64,000 bases of DNA, from assembly GCA_963715055.1 (NCBI GenBank), contig CAVQRB010000023.1, positions 92,668 through 156,667 of the forward strand, read 5' to 3'. A model generated the notes under the pieces. That model searched no databases, had not been told where the DNA came from, and saw only the letters and a list, made by a program, of their open reading frames with translations. Source of the DNA: CAVQRB01 sp963715055. GTDB lineage: Bacteria; Pseudomonadota; Alphaproteobacteria; Rhodobacterales; Rhodobacteraceae. This document shows, in pieces, positions 19,170 to 29,303 of the stretch. Every line of letters begins with the position of its first letter. Within the stretch, counting starts at the first letter, position 1. The position numbers were made by a program, and so were the translations under genes.

Positions 19170-21287
19170 ATGGAAACCATCATTCTCTTTGCCCCGCTCG
19201 TCGGCGCGCTTCTCTGCGGTTTCGGCTGGCGGGTCTTCGGCGAGACCGCAGCCTTGTGGATCTCCACCGGGCTGCTTTTTGTCTCCGCCATCCTGTCCTG
19301 GGTCGTGTTCCTTTCCTTTGACGGGGTCACGCAGCAAATCCCGCTCCTGCGCTTCATCGAAAGCGGCACGCTCTCGACCGACTGGGCAATCCGCCTCGAT
19401 CGGATGACCGCGATCATGCTGATCGTGATCACCACGGTCTCGAGCCTCGTGCACCTCTATTCCTTCGGCTACATGGATCACGATCCACAGTGGCGCGAGG
19501 GCGAGGTCTACAAACCACGCTTCTTTGCGTATCTGTCGTTCTTCACCTTCGCGATGCTGATGCTCGTGACCTCGGACAACCTGGTGCAGATGTTTTTCGG
19601 CTGGGAAGGCGTGGGCGTGGCGTCCTACCTGCTCATCGGCTTCTACTACCGCAAGCCTTCGGCCAATGCGGCGGCGATCAAGGCCTTCGTGGTCAACCGT
19701 GTCGGCGATTTCGGCTTTGCGCTCGGCATCTTCGCGCTGTTCTTCCTGACGGATTCGATCAATTTCAACGACATTTTCGCAGCCGCACCCGATCTCGCGG
19801 AAACCCAGCTGACCTTCCTCTGGACGGAATGGAACGCGGCAAATCTGGTGGCCTTCCTGCTTTTCGTGGGCGCGATGGGCAAATCGGCGCAGCTTTTCCT
19901 GCACACCTGGTTGCCGGATGCGATGGAAGGCCCGACACCGGTCTCCGCGCTGATCCACGCCGCCACAATGGTGACGGCGGGCGTCTTCCTCGTCTGCCGC
20001 ATGTCGCCGATCATGGAATTCGCGCCCGAAGCGATGATGTTCGTGACCTTCCTCGGGGCAACCACGGCCTTCTTCGCCGCGACGGTGGGTCTGGTGCAGA
20101 CCGACATCAAGCGCGTGATCGCCTATTCGACCTGCTCGCAACTGGGCTACATGTTTGTGGCGGCAGGTGTCGGCATGTATTCGGCGGCGATGTTCCACCT
20201 CTTCACCCATGCGTTCTTCAAGGCGATGCTGTTTCTCGGCGCGGGCTCGGTCATCCACGCGATGCACCATGAGCAGGACATGATGAACTACGGGGGCTTG
20301 CGCAAAAAGATCCCCTATACATTCGCCGCCATGATGATCGGCACGCTGGCGATCACCGGGGTCGGCATTCCGCTCACGCATATCGGCTTCGCCGGATTCC
20401 TCAGCAAGGATGCGATCATCGAAAGCGCCTTTGCCGGTGGCACGGCCTATGCCTTCTGGCTTCTGGTCGCGGCGGCGGCGATGACGTCCTTCTACAGCTG
20501 GCGGCTGATCTTCCTGACGTTCTACGGTGAGCAGCGCGGCGACAAGCACACCCATGAGCATGCCCATGAAAGCCCGCTGACCATGCTGATCCCGCTCGGG
20601 GTCCTCAGCCTCGGCGCGATCTTCGCGGGCATGATCTGGTTCTCGAGCTTCTTCGGCCATGTCGATCAGGTCGCCAAGTTCTATGGCATCCCCTATGGCG
20701 AGCCCGGCGCCCATGCCGAAGCCTCCGAAGGCCATGGTGAGACCACGGCGGCGGAAGGCCATGGCGAGGCCAAGGCAGAAGACGCAGGTCATGGTGGCGA
20801 AGGCGAGCATCACTATGCCTTCACCGGCGCGCCCGGCGAGGGGGCGCTCTACATCGGGCCCGACAACACCGTGCTCGACGATGCACACAACGTGCCGAAA
20901 TGGGTCAAGGTTTCGCCCTTCGTGGCGATGCTCGGTGGGCTGATCATGGCGCTATGGTTCTATATCTGGAACCCCTCGCTGCCCGCGCGTCTCGCGGAGA
21001 ACCAGCGCCCGCTCTACCTCTTTCTCAAGAACAAGTGGTATTTCGACGAGCTTTACAACGTGATCTTCGTCGGGCCCGCCAAGGGCATCGGCCGGTTCCT
21101 GTGGAAGCGCGGCGATGGCGACGTGATCGACGGCGGCCTCAACGGCGTGGCGATGGGGATCGTGCCCTTCATCACCCGTCTCGCGGGCCGCGCACAGTCG
21201 GGCTACATCTTCACCTACGCTTTCGCCATGGTGATCGGCATTGCGGTGCTGGTGACCTGGATGACGATGAGCGGCGGAGCGCAGTAA
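19170..21287 (+). CDS. nuoL: NADH-quinone oxidoreductase subunit L
   Basis: 705 residues; Mrp-antiporter-like proton-pumping subunit at the distal end of the membrane arm. Conserved features include [17 protein letters not shown] with the key glutamate, [21 protein letters not shown], and a long C-terminal lateral helix. An unusual insert of about 35 residues near 515-550 is rich in His, Glu and Gly ([17 protein letters not shown] and HGGEGEHHY), and HTHEHAHES precedes it near 465. Such segments could bind divalent metal, but this is inference. The stop overlaps nuoM (TAATGG). Confidence 0.96.
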   Translation: METIILFAPLVGALLCGFGWRVFGETAALWISTGLLFVSAILSWVVFLSFDGVTQQIPLLRFIESGTLSTDWAIRLDRMTAIMLIVITTVSSLVHLYSFGYMDHDPQWREGEVYKPRFFAYLSFFTFAMLMLVTSDNLVQMFFGWEGVGVASYLLIGFYYRKPSANAAAIKAFVVNRVGDFGFALGIFALFFLTDSINFNDIFAAAPDLAETQLTFLWTEWNAANLVAFLLFVGAMGKSAQLFLHTWLPDAMEGPTPVSALIHAATMVTAGVFLVCRMSPIMEFAPEAMMFVTFLGATTAFFAATVGLVQTDIKRVIAYSTCSQLGYMFVAAGVGMYSAAMFHLFTHAFFKAMLFLGAGSVIHAMHHEQDMMNYGGLRKKIPYTFAAMMIGTLAITGVGIPLTHIGFAGFLSKDAIIESAFAGGTAYAFWLLVAAAAMTSFYSWRLIFLTFYGEQRGDKHTHEHAHESPLTMLIPLGVLSLGAIFAGMIWFSSFFGHVDQVAKFYGIPYGEPGAHAEASEGHGETTAAEGHGEAKAEDAGHGGEGEHHYAFTGAPGEGALYIGPDNTVLDDAHNVPKWVKVSPFVAMLGGLIMALWFYIWNPSLPARLAENQRPLYLFLKNKWYFDELYNVIFVGPAKGIGRFLWKRGDGDVIDGGLNGVAMGIVPFITRLAGRAQSGYIFTYAFAMVIGIAVLVTWMTMSGGAQ

Positions 21288-22828
21288 TGGACTATCTTCT
21301 CTCTCTCGTGACCTTCCTGCCGGCGGTGGCGGCACTGATCCTCGCGGTCTTTCTGCGCGGCGATGACGAGGCGGCCAACCGCAATGCCAAATGGGTCGCG
21401 ATGTTCGCTACCGTCGCCACCTTCATCTGGTCGCTCTTCATCCTGACCGGTTTCGATCCCGAAGACACCGGTTTCCAGTTTGTGGAAGAAGTGCCATGGC
21501 TGCTCGGCTTGCAGTACAAGATGGGCGTGGACGGGATTTCCGTGCTCTTCGTGATGCTGACCACCTTCATGATGCCGCTTGTCATCGCGGCCTCCTGGAA
21601 CGTGACCACACGCGTCAAGGAATACATGATCGCCTTCCTGCTCCTCGAGACGCTGATGCTCGGCGTCTTCATGGCGCTCGATCTCGTGCTCTTCTATCTC
21701 TTCTTCGAGGCCGGGCTCATTCCGATGTTCCTGATCATCGGCATCTGGGGCGGGGCGAACCGCATCTATGCGAGCTTCAAGTTCTTCCTCTATACCTTCC
21801 TCGGCTCTGTGCTGATGCTGGTCGCCATGGTCGGCATGTTTGCGGATGCGGGCACCACCGACATCGAGGTGCTGCTGACCCATGAATTCGCCTTCGAGAG
21901 CTTCTCGCTCATGGGCATCCACGTGGTCGGCGGCTTGCAGACGCTGCTGTTCCTCGCCTTTTTCGCGAGTTTCGCGGTCAAGATGCCGATGTGGCCGGTA
22001 CACACCTGGCTGCCTGATGCCCACGTGCAGGCGCCGACCGCCGGGTCGGTGGTGCTGGCCGCGATCCTGCTGAAGATGGGCGGCTATGGCTTCTTGCGCT
22101 TCTCGCTGCCGATGTTTCCGGTGGGGTCCGAAGTGATGACGCCGCTGGTCCTCTGGATGAGCGCCATCGCCATCGTCTACACCTCGCTGGTCGCCCTTGT
22201 GCAGGAGGACATGAAGAAGCTGATCGCCTATTCCTCCGTTGCGCACATGGGCTTCGTGACCATGGGTATTTTCGCGGCAAACCAGCAGGGCGTCGATGGC
22301 GCGATCTTCCAGATGATCAGCCACGGCTTCATCTCGGGCGCGCTCTTTCTCTGCGTCGGCGTGATCTACGACCGGATGCACACCCGCGACATCGATGCCT
22401 ATGGCGGCCTCGTGAACCGGATGCCGGCCTATGCGCTGATCTTCATGCTCTTCACCATGGCCAATGTGGGCCTGCCGGGCACTTCCGGCTTCGTGGGCGA
22501 ATTCCTGACGCTGATGGCGGTCTTCCAGGTCAATACCTGGGTGGCGGCGGTGGCGACAACGGGTGTCATCTTCTCGGCGGCCTATGCGCTCTGGCTCTAC
22601 CGCCGGGTGGTCATGGGCGATCTGATCAAGGAGAGCCTCAAGTCGATCACCGACATGTCGCCGCGCGAGAAGTGGATCTTCGCGCCGCTGGTGGCGATGA
22701 CGCTGCTTCTGGGCGTCTACCCGGCGCTGGTGCTCGATATGATCGGGCCGTCGGTGGCGGCTCTTGTGGACAATTACGACACGGCGCTTGCCGCGGCTCA
22801 AGCCGCAACGCAACTGGCGTCGAACTGA
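21287..22828 (+). CDS. nuoM: NADH-quinone oxidoreductase subunit M
   Basis: 513 residues; antiporter-like proton-pumping subunit with about 14 helices. The key motifs are [15 protein letters not shown] and [18 protein letters not shown] with the essential glutamate, and [19 protein letters not shown]. The start at 21287 shares the last base of the nuoL stop; the larger open frame to 20900 overlaps nuoL in another frame and is not coding. Confidence 0.96.
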   Translation: MDYLLSLVTFLPAVAALILAVFLRGDDEAANRNAKWVAMFATVATFIWSLFILTGFDPEDTGFQFVEEVPWLLGLQYKMGVDGISVLFVMLTTFMMPLVIAASWNVTTRVKEYMIAFLLLETLMLGVFMALDLVLFYLFFEAGLIPMFLIIGIWGGANRIYASFKFFLYTFLGSVLMLVAMVGMFADAGTTDIEVLLTHEFAFESFSLMGIHVVGGLQTLLFLAFFASFAVKMPMWPVHTWLPDAHVQAPTAGSVVLAAILLKMGGYGFLRFSLPMFPVGSEVMTPLVLWMSAIAIVYTSLVALVQEDMKKLIAYSSVAHMGFVTMGIFAANQQGVDGAIFQMISHGFISGALFLCVGVIYDRMHTRDIDAYGGLVNRMPAYALIFMLFTMANVGLPGTSGFVGEFLTLMAVFQVNTWVAAVATTGVIFSAAYALWLYRRVVMGDLIKESLKSITDMSPREKWIFAPLVAMTLLLGVYPALVLDMIGPSVAALVDNYDTALAAAQAATQLASN

Positions 22829-22840
22829 AGGACGGCTCAA

Positions 22841-24286
22841 ATGGTTCCCGCTGATCTGACCCTCATCCTGCCCGAGATCGTGCTCTCGCTCTATGCGATG
22901 GCGATGCTCTTGGTGGCGGTCTATACCTCCAAGGACGCAATGGCGCCGCTGCTGGTCTGGCTCACGGCGGTGCTGATGGTGGTGCTGGCGGTCTATATCG
23001 CCGGTTTCGCCGGCGGCGGCACCGCGTCGGCGTTCAACGGCATGCTGGTGATCGACGGTTTCGCGCGCTTCGCCAAGGTCACGATCCTGCTTTCTGCGGC
23101 CGCGGTACTTGTGATGTCGGAAGGGTACATGAAACGGCGTGACCTTCTGCGCTTTGAGTATCCGCTGCTGGTAAGCCTGAGTGCCGTCGGCATGATGATC
23201 ATGGTCTCCGCAGGCGACCTGATGGCGCTTTACATGGGGCTCGAACTGCAATCGCTGGCACTTTACGTGGTGGCTTCGTTGCGGCGCGATAGCGTGAAAT
23301 CGACCGAAGCCGGCCTGAAGTACTTCGTGCTGGGCGCGCTGTCCTCCGGTCTGCTCCTCTACGGCGCGTCGCTGGTCTATGGCTATGCAGGTACGACGCT
23401 CTTTTCGGGCATCATCCAGACCGCGCAGGCCGGCGAGGTGTCGCTTGGCTTGCTCTTCGGGCTCGTGTTCCTGATCTCGGGCATGGCCTTCAAGGTCTCC
23501 GCAGTGCCCTTCCACATGTGGACACCGGACGTCTACGAAGGTTCGCCTACGCCGGTCACGGCCTTCTTTGCAACGGCCCCGAAGGTCGCCGCCATGGCGC
23601 TCTTCGCCCGCGTGCTGCATGACGCATTCGGCAATGCGGTCGCCGACTGGAGCCAGGTCGTCGCGCTGATTTCGCTCCTGTCCATGTTCCTCGGTGCATT
23701 TGCGGCGATCGGGCAGAGCAACATCAAGCGGCTGATGGCCTATTCCTCCATCGCCCACATGGGCTACGCGCTGATGGGGCTGGCGGCGGGCACCGTGCTT
23801 GGCGTGCAGGCGATGCTGATTTACATGGCGATCTATGTGACCATGAACGTCGGCACTTTCGCCTTCATCCTGATGATGCAGAAAGATGGCCAGCCGGTCG
23901 TCGATATCGCCTCGCTGAACATGTATTCGAAAAAGGAACCGGGCAAGGCGCTGGCGATGCTGGTGCTGCTCTTCTCGCTGGCGGGCGTGCCGCCGATGCT
24001 GGGCTTCTTCGGCAAGTTCTACGTGCTCCGCGCGGCCTATGAGGCAGGGTTGGCCTGGCTTGCCATCGCAGGGGTGATCGCTTCGGTGATCGGTGCCTAT
24101 TATTACCTGCGGATCGTCTTTTTCATGTACTTCGGCGATGAGACGAAGGAAGGGCTCGACGAAGGTGGCTCGCCGGTGCTCTGGGGCTTTCTGATGGCCT
24201 CGGCGGCGATCATGGTACTCGGCATCGCCAATATGTTCGGTGTCGAAGACGCGGCGGCCGCGGCGGCTGCGACGCTTGTGAACTGA
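22841..24286 (+). CDS. nuoN: NADH-quinone oxidoreductase subunit N
   Basis: 481 residues; third antiporter-like subunit, last gene of the nuo operon proper. Conserved features include [13 protein letters not shown] with the essential glutamate, [22 protein letters not shown], and [15 protein letters not shown]. The C-terminus ends with an alanine run. A 59-bp gap with a family-specific repeat separates it from birA on the same strand. Confidence 0.96.
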   Translation: MVPADLTLILPEIVLSLYAMAMLLVAVYTSKDAMAPLLVWLTAVLMVVLAVYIAGFAGGGTASAFNGMLVIDGFARFAKVTILLSAAAVLVMSEGYMKRRDLLRFEYPLLVSLSAVGMMIMVSAGDLMALYMGLELQSLALYVVASLRRDSVKSTEAGLKYFVLGALSSGLLLYGASLVYGYAGTTLFSGIIQTAQAGEVSLGLLFGLVFLISGMAFKVSAVPFHMWTPDVYEGSPTPVTAFFATAPKVAAMALFARVLHDAFGNAVADWSQVVALISLLSMFLGAFAAIGQSNIKRLMAYSSIAHMGYALMGLAAGTVLGVQAMLIYMAIYVTMNVGTFAFILMMQKDGQPVVDIASLNMYSKKEPGKALAMLVLLFSLAGVPPMLGFFGKFYVLRAAYEAGLAWLAIAGVIASVIGAYYYLRIVFFMYFGDETKEGLDEGGSPVLWGFLMASAAIMVLGIANMFGVEDAAAAAAATLVN

Positions 24287-24311
24287 GCCTTGGCGCTTTT
24301 GGCCGAGCGGC

Positions 24312-24343
24312 CCTCCGGGGGGGATATTTTGGGCCAGAAGAAA
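24312..24343. repeat. Intergenic repeat, copy 1 (nuoN-birA gap)
   Basis: The sequence CCTCCGGGGGGGATATTTT followed by GGGCCAGAAGAAA matches two other copies in this window (47745 and 61836). The shared core is CCTCCGGcGGGGATATTT, 2-3 variable bases, then GCCA(G/A)AAGAA. This copy ends two bases before the birA start, so its AGAAGAA end may act as a weak ribosome site. Confidence 0.7.
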
Positions 24344-24345
24344 CC

Positions 24346-25095
24346 ATGACGGACTGGCCTGATGGATATGGGCGCTTTGTGCTTGCCGAGGTGGGCTCCA
24401 CTCTCGATGAGGCCCTTCGGATGGCGGCGGTGACGCCGGGGCGCTTCTGGCTTCTGGCGCATCGGCAGACGGCGGCGCGGGGGCGTCGGGGCAGACCCTG
24501 GCGCATGGCGCCTGGCAATTTCGCGGCAACGCTGATCCTGCGACCCGAAGAGCCGCCCGGCGTGGCGGCGCTGCGCTCCTTCGTGATGTCCTTGGCGCTC
24601 TGGCAGACTTTTGCCGAAGTGAGCGGTATGCCGCAGGCTTTCGCCCTGAAGTGGCCGAACGACATTCTGTTGAACGGGGGCAAGGTCGCGGGCATTTTGC
24701 TGGAAAGTTCCGGGACGGGCGGGCGCATGGGCCCGCTGGCGATTGGCGTCGGGGTCAATCTGGTGGCGGCGCCTGCCTGGGCGGAGGTGGAGGCGGGTGC
24801 GGTGCCACCGGTGTCGCTGGCAGGCGAAACCGGGACCCAGCCCGGGCCGGAAGAGTTTCTTGCCGTGCTGGCGCGGCGCTACGCGGCGCTCGAGGAGCAG
24901 TTCTGCTGCCATGGCTTTGCCCCGATCCGCCGCGCCTGGCTTTCCGAGGCGGCTCGGCGCGGCGAGGTAATCAAGGCGCGCACGGCGCGCGATGAAACCG
25001 TCGGTGTCTTCGAGGATGTGGACGACGCGGGCAATCTGATCCTGCGCGATGCGCGGGGGCGCCATGCCATTGCCGCAGCGGATGTGTTTTTCTGA
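24346..25095 (+). CDS. birA: Biotin--[acetyl-CoA-carboxylase] ligase
   Basis: 249 residues; joins biotin to the acceptor lysine of carrier domains such as the one at the left end of this window. Visible motifs are the biotinyl-AMP loop GRRGRPWR and the substrate segment KWPNDILLNGGKVAGILLE. There is no N-terminal helix-turn-helix, so it is a catalytic-only (group I) ligase that would not repress biotin genes. It starts shortly after the intergenic repeat and is followed 16 bp later by coaX. Confidence 0.93.
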   Translation: MTDWPDGYGRFVLAEVGSTLDEALRMAAVTPGRFWLLAHRQTAARGRRGRPWRMAPGNFAATLILRPEEPPGVAALRSFVMSLALWQTFAEVSGMPQAFALKWPNDILLNGGKVAGILLESSGTGGRMGPLAIGVGVNLVAAPAWAEVEAGAVPPVSLAGETGTQPGPEEFLAVLARRYAALEEQFCCHGFAPIRRAWLSEAARRGEVIKARTARDETVGVFEDVDDAGNLILRDARGRHAIAAADVFF

Positions 25096-25111
25096 ACGGG
25101 GAGGGCGCGAC

Positions 25112-25885
25112 ATGCTCCTTGCGATCGACTGCGGCAATACAAACACGGTCTTTTCGATCTGGGACGGGGAGAAATTCCTCGCCACCTGGCGTACGTCGAC
25201 CGAATGGCAGCGCACGGCGGATCAGTATTACGTCTGGCTGAGCACCCTGATGCGGCTCCAGAACATCGAGGCGCAGATCACCGACGTCATCGTCTCTTCC
25301 ACGGTACCCCGCGTGGTCTTCAACCTGCGGGTGCTTGCGGATCGGTATTTCAACACGCGGCCCATGGTGGTGGGCAAGCCCGAATGCCTGCTGCCAGTGG
25401 CGGTGCGGGTCGATCAGGGCACCGCGGTGGGGCCGGACCGGCTCGTCAACACGGTAGCGGGGCATGATCTTTACGGTGGTGATCTGATCATGGTGGATTT
25501 CGGCACGGCCACGACCTTCGATGTGGTCGACGGCGATGGGGCCTATATCGGCGGGGTCATCGCGCCAGGCGTGAACCTGTCGCTGGAGGCACTGCATCTG
25601 TCCGCCGCGGCGCTTCCGCATGTGGACATATCCAAGCCGCAGCGGGTCATTGGCACGAACACCGTCGCCTGCATGCAGTCTGGTGTCTTTTGGGGTTATA
25701 TCGGCCTCGTGCGTGAGATATGTGCCCGGATCAAGGCGGAACGCGCCCGCGATATGCGCGTGATCTCCACGGGTGGGCTGGCACCCTTGTTCCAGCAGGC
25801 CGAGAACCTCTTTGACGGCTATCGGGACGATCTGACCATGCACGGGCTGACCGTGATCCACAAGTTCAACAAGGACGCTGCATAA
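25112..25885 (+). CDS. coaX: Type III pantothenate kinase
   Basis: 257 residues of the ASKHA-fold CoaX family, which phosphorylates pantothenate at the start of coenzyme A synthesis. Motifs are AIDCGNTNTVFSIWD at the N-terminus, VGPDRLVN, DFGTATTFDVV and GGVIAPGVNLSLEAL. The start at 25112 follows GGGGAGGG by about eight bases; the longer open frame overlaps birA. It lies between birA and rnj, the usual order in this group. Confidence 0.94.
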   Translation: MLLAIDCGNTNTVFSIWDGEKFLATWRTSTEWQRTADQYYVWLSTLMRLQNIEAQITDVIVSSTVPRVVFNLRVLADRYFNTRPMVVGKPECLLPVAVRVDQGTAVGPDRLVNTVAGHDLYGGDLIMVDFGTATTFDVVDGDGAYIGGVIAPGVNLSLEALHLSAAALPHVDISKPQRVIGTNTVACMQSGVFWGYIGLVREICARIKAERARDMRVISTGGLAPLFQQAENLFDGYRDDLTMHGLTVIHKFNKDAA

Positions 25886-25889
25886 TCGC

Positions 25890-27558
25890 ATGAGCACTGA
25901 AAGACTGATCTACCTTCCCCTCGGCGGGGCGGGTGAAATAGGCATGAACGCCTATGTGTATGGCTATGGCAAGCCGGGCAAGGAACGGCTGATCGTGGTC
26001 GACATGGGCGTGGCCTTTCCCGACATGGACGGCAGCCCGGGTGTTGACCTGATCCTGCCCGACATCACCTGGCTTGCGGAGCGGCGCGACCGGATCGAGG
26101 CGGTTTTCATCACCCATGCCCATGAGGATCACGTGGGCGCGGTGTCCCTGACTTATGATCGATTGCGCGCGCCGATCTATGCGCGTGCCTTCACCGCCAA
26201 TATTGCGCGGCGCAAGATGGAAGAGCAGGGTCATGCCAAGGAGACGGTGACGACAGTCTCGGCCTGGCCGGAGAAGGTGACTGCGGGGCCGTTTACAGTG
26301 GGCTTCCTGCCGATTTCGCATTCGATCCCTGAATCCTCCTCGCTCATTATCGACAGCCCCGAGGGCCGGGTGATCCATTCAGGCGACTTCAAGCTGGATG
26401 AGACGCCGCTGGTGGGCGAGCCCTTCGATCCCGAACGCCTGGGCGGAAGTGAGCAAGGACGGCGTCAAGGCGCTGATCTGCGACAGCACAAATGTGTTTT
26501 CGCCCAAACCCGGCCGGTCCGAAGCAAGCGTCGGTCCGGAAATCACCAAGCTCGTGCAGGCGGCTTCGGGCATGGTGGTGGCCACCACCTTCGCCTCGAA
26601 TGTCGCCCGGGTGAAGACGCTCGCGGAAGCCGGTGCGAAAGCCGGGCGCTCCATTGTCCTGATGGGGCGGGCGATGAAGCGCATGGTCGAGGCAGCGGTC
26701 GAAACCGGCGTGCTCAAGGATTTTCCGAAGGTTGTCAAACCGGAAGACGCGGCCGCCATTCCCCGCGAGAACCTGATGCTGCTGGTCACAGGGTCGCAGG
26801 GCGAGCGGCGCGCAGCCTCTGCGCAACTGGCGCGGGGCAAGTACCAGGGGATGGAATTGAAGGAGGGCGATCTCTTTCTCTTTTCCTCGAAGACCATTCC
26901 CGGCAACGAGCGCGGCGTGATTCGCATCATCAATTCCTTCTCAGAGCTTGGCGTCGATGTGGTCGATGACAGCACCGGGCTTTATCACGTCTCAGGCCAC
27001 GCCAACCGGCCCGATCTGGAACGGCTGACGGAGATCGTGAAGCCGCAGATCGTGATCCCCATGCACGGCGAGCACCGGCACCTGCGCGAGCACGTCAAGC
27101 TGGCAGAGGCTAACGGGATGACGGGCGTGCTCGCGGTGAACGGCATGATGGTCGATCTCTCCGGCAACCAGCCGACCATCGCCGAATACATCGAGACCGG
27201 GCGCACCTATCTCGACGGATCGGTGCAGATCGGCGCGCTCGATGGCGTGGTGCGCGACCGCATCCGCATGGCGTTGAACGGCCTTGTGGTGGTCACGGTG
27301 ATCCTCGATGAGGAGGACGAACCGCTGGGCGATCCCTGGTGCGAACTCATGGGCCTGCCGGAGACCGGGCGCAGCAAGGCAGCGCTGGTCGATGTGTTGG
27401 AGGCGGATCTGGGTCAATGGCTGGCCCGGGCTGGTGCCAAGATCATTCGCGACGATGAAAAGCTGAACGAAGGGTTGCGGCGTGTGGCACGGCAGACGGC
27501 GCTTGACGAGATCGGCAAGAAGCCCGAAGTCACCGTGGTGGTCAGCCGCTTGAGCTGA
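25890..27558 (+). CDS. rnj: Ribonuclease J (frameshifted near 26442)
   Basis: About 556 residues after correcting one indel. The N-terminal metallo-beta-lactamase domain shows THAHEDHVGA (residues about 74-83) and the beta-CASP part includes SGHANRPDLE and MHGEHRHLREH. RNase J is an endo/5'-exoribonuclease of RNA maturation and decay. The first frame reads correctly to PFDPERL and then becomes nonsense, while the next frame continues AEVSKDGVKALICDSTNVF. One extra G in the run at 26441-26443 accounts for it. Loss of this gene would be costly, so a sequence error is likely. It starts four bases after the coaX stop. Confidence 0.93.
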
Positions 27559-27575
27559 TCCACCGCGTCCGAGTT

Positions 27576-28148
27576 TCACCTGGGTTTCGCCGCGAGCCTC
27601 TCGACCGCGCTCACGGTCTGGTCGAGCCTTTCGGCGAGCGGCGCGGGCGCCCGGGGAGACAACGCGGTGACGAGGCTGCGGTAGTACCAGAGCGTGCCAT
27701 CGCGCCCTGCGGTGAACCGCTCGAAGACCGCAGGGCCAACCGTACGCAGGTCATGCAGAATGCTTGTTGCGTTGTGCAGCTTGTCACAACTCGTCACCAG
27801 AATCGCTTCCGACGATTTGGCCGAGATCTGCCGAAGGTAGGAGCCCTTGCGGGCCTGCCATGGGGCCTTGGTCTGGTCGCTGCTGTCCGAACACTCCAGA
27901 ACGATGTCCCTGACGAGCGGCCCGTAGCGTTCGGCGATGGTCTGTGCCATGTCCAGACCTCCCTGATCCTCAACGGCGTCATGCAGCAAGGCGGCGATGG
28001 CGCAGTCCTCGCTGCCGCCGTATTCCAGCGTCAGAGCGCAGACGGAAATGAGATGGGCAATGTAGGGAATGCCGGATCCTTTTCGGATCTGGCTTCGATG
28101 CGTGGCCGCGGCAAAGGCGAGCGCATCGTCGAAACGATGTGAGAGCAT
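27576..28148 (-). CDS. HD-domain protein resembling small alarmone (ppGpp) hydrolases
   Basis: 190 residues, almost entirely a RelA/SpoT-type HD domain: RKGSGIPYIAHLISV with His32, AALLHDAVEDQGG with His56-Asp57 and Glu60-Asp61, and the distal CDKLHNATSIL aspartate. There is no synthetase or regulatory domain, so it fits the MESH1/small alarmone hydrolase class, which degrades (p)ppGpp. Activity is not shown. The start is preceded by AAAGGAGC. An IS630-type element lies only 19 bp upstream of its start codon, in the same orientation. It is convergent with rnj. Confidence 0.8.
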   Translation of the reverse strand: MLSHRFDDALAFAAATHRSQIRKGSGIPYIAHLISVCALTLEYGGSEDCAIAALLHDAVEDQGGLDMAQTIAERYGPLVRDIVLECSDSSDQTKAPWQARKGSYLRQISAKSSEAILVTSCDKLHNATSILHDLRTVGPAVFERFTAGRDGTLWYYRSLVTALSPRAPAPLAERLDQTVSAVERLAAKPR

Positions 28149-28167
28149 GGTGCTCCTTTCGGGATTT

Positions 28168-29226
28168 TAGAGCGTATTGCGCTCAATCGGTTCCATAGCC
28201 TGCGGCGTGGAAGAAGTTGTAACATTCTTGGTCGGTGAAGAGGTCGCAGACATGCCCGGCGACGCGCCATAAGTCATCGTATGTCCGCGCGGCTGCGCGC
28301 CTGATCAAGGCCTTGAGCTTGGCGAACGCCATCTCGATCGGGTTCAGGTCGGGGCTGTATGGCGGCAGAAAAAGAAACCATGCGCCGACGGCGCTCATAG
28401 TCTGCGCGGCCTTGGGGCTTTTGTGTGATGACAGGTTGTCCAGAATGATCACATCGCCCTTGCGCAGGGTCGGGGCGAGCTGGGTCTCGACATAGAGTTC
28501 GAACATCTCGCGGTTCATCGCGCCGTCGATGACCCATGGCGCATCCAACCTGTCGTGGCGCAAGGCTGCGATGAAGGTCTGGGTGTTCCAGTGACCGAAA
28601 GGGGCATGGTCGATCAGCGCGCGCCTTTTGCCGACCATCCTGTCGTCTTGGCCATGTTCGTCTTCAGAGAAGTCTCATCGAGAAATCCCATGCGTGACAG
28701 CATGTTACGCATGAAGGGCTGGCGGCGCATGATCCAGTCAAAGCGCGCCTGCCGGACTTCGGGCCGCTTTTGCTCGATGGCTTGAAAGTCTTTTTTTGTG
28801 TGTCAGGCCAAGACTGCGGAGCGCACGCCAGACCGACACGCGATGGACCGTCACCTGGTGCGCCTCGGCGATCTCCAGAACCAGATCATCGAGTGTCAGA
28901 TCAGGCTTCGCTTCCATCCGGCCCTTGATCCAGTATCGCAGACGTCCGAGCTTGCCATGCCCGCCGCCATTGCCTTGGGCACGCGGCTCCAGCCCGCCTG
29001 TCTCCCGTTTAAGGATCACCATGTCGTTCACAACTTCACCGAAACGCGAAACCGCACCGCCGCGGACCGATGCGAATGACCTTCTTCAACGAACGCGACA
29101 ACACGCTCTCGAAGCTCTACAGGAAGTGGTTTACCCATCTCAGACCCCCAAATCTGCCATGCAGACACGGAATCACGGATCAGCCATCATGGGAATCCTG
29201 AATCGGATAGGCCGCAACACGCTCTA
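28168..29226 (-). mobile_element. IS630-type insertion sequence
   Basis: An element of about 1.06 kb bounded by the inverted repeats TAGAGCGTATTGCG (28168-28181) and CGCAACACGCTCTA (29213-29226), 13 of 14 matching. The outermost TA at each end fits the TA target duplication of the IS630/Tc1 group. It contains a single transposase gene on the minus strand. It is inserted between the DEAD-box helicase and the HD-protein gene, directly upstream of the latter. Confidence 0.85.
28183..29138 (-). pseudogene. IS630 family transposase with three single-base indels
   Basis: Joined across frames, the product is a full IS630 transposase. It starts MGKPLPVELRERVV with an HTH, continues VTVHRVSVWRALRSLGLTHKK, and has a DDE catalytic domain with FLDETSL, VIILDNLSSHKS and PPYSPDLNPIEMAF (final glutamate). 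The frame breaks near 29032 (one T missing on the coding strand), at the T-run 28791-28797 (one base too many) and near 28617 (one C missing). All are homopolymer-type changes like those in nearby essential genes, so the transposase may be intact in reality. Confidence 0.82.
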
Positions 29227-29303
29227 GGGAGATGCGGACGACTACGCGCCCTGCATCGACAGGCTACGCGCGAAATCCGCTCACGTCAAACCCCGAAAGG
29301 GCG

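Noticed and set aside
19146..20888. 580-codon minus-strand open frame opposite nuoL
   Set aside because: Shadow of nuoL produced by codon bias; no recognisable protein features.
21215..24529. 1104-codon open frame on the minus strand opposite nuoM and nuoN
   Set aside because: It is antisense to two certain complex I genes. Its product is His/Arg/Asp/Gln-rich, as expected from the complement of high-GC codons for hydrophobic residues, and has no domain or start context.
26400..26460. Programmed ribosomal frameshift in rnj
   Set aside because: No slippery heptamer with downstream structure is apparent, and similar one-base G-run changes occur in unrelated genes here; an error is simpler.
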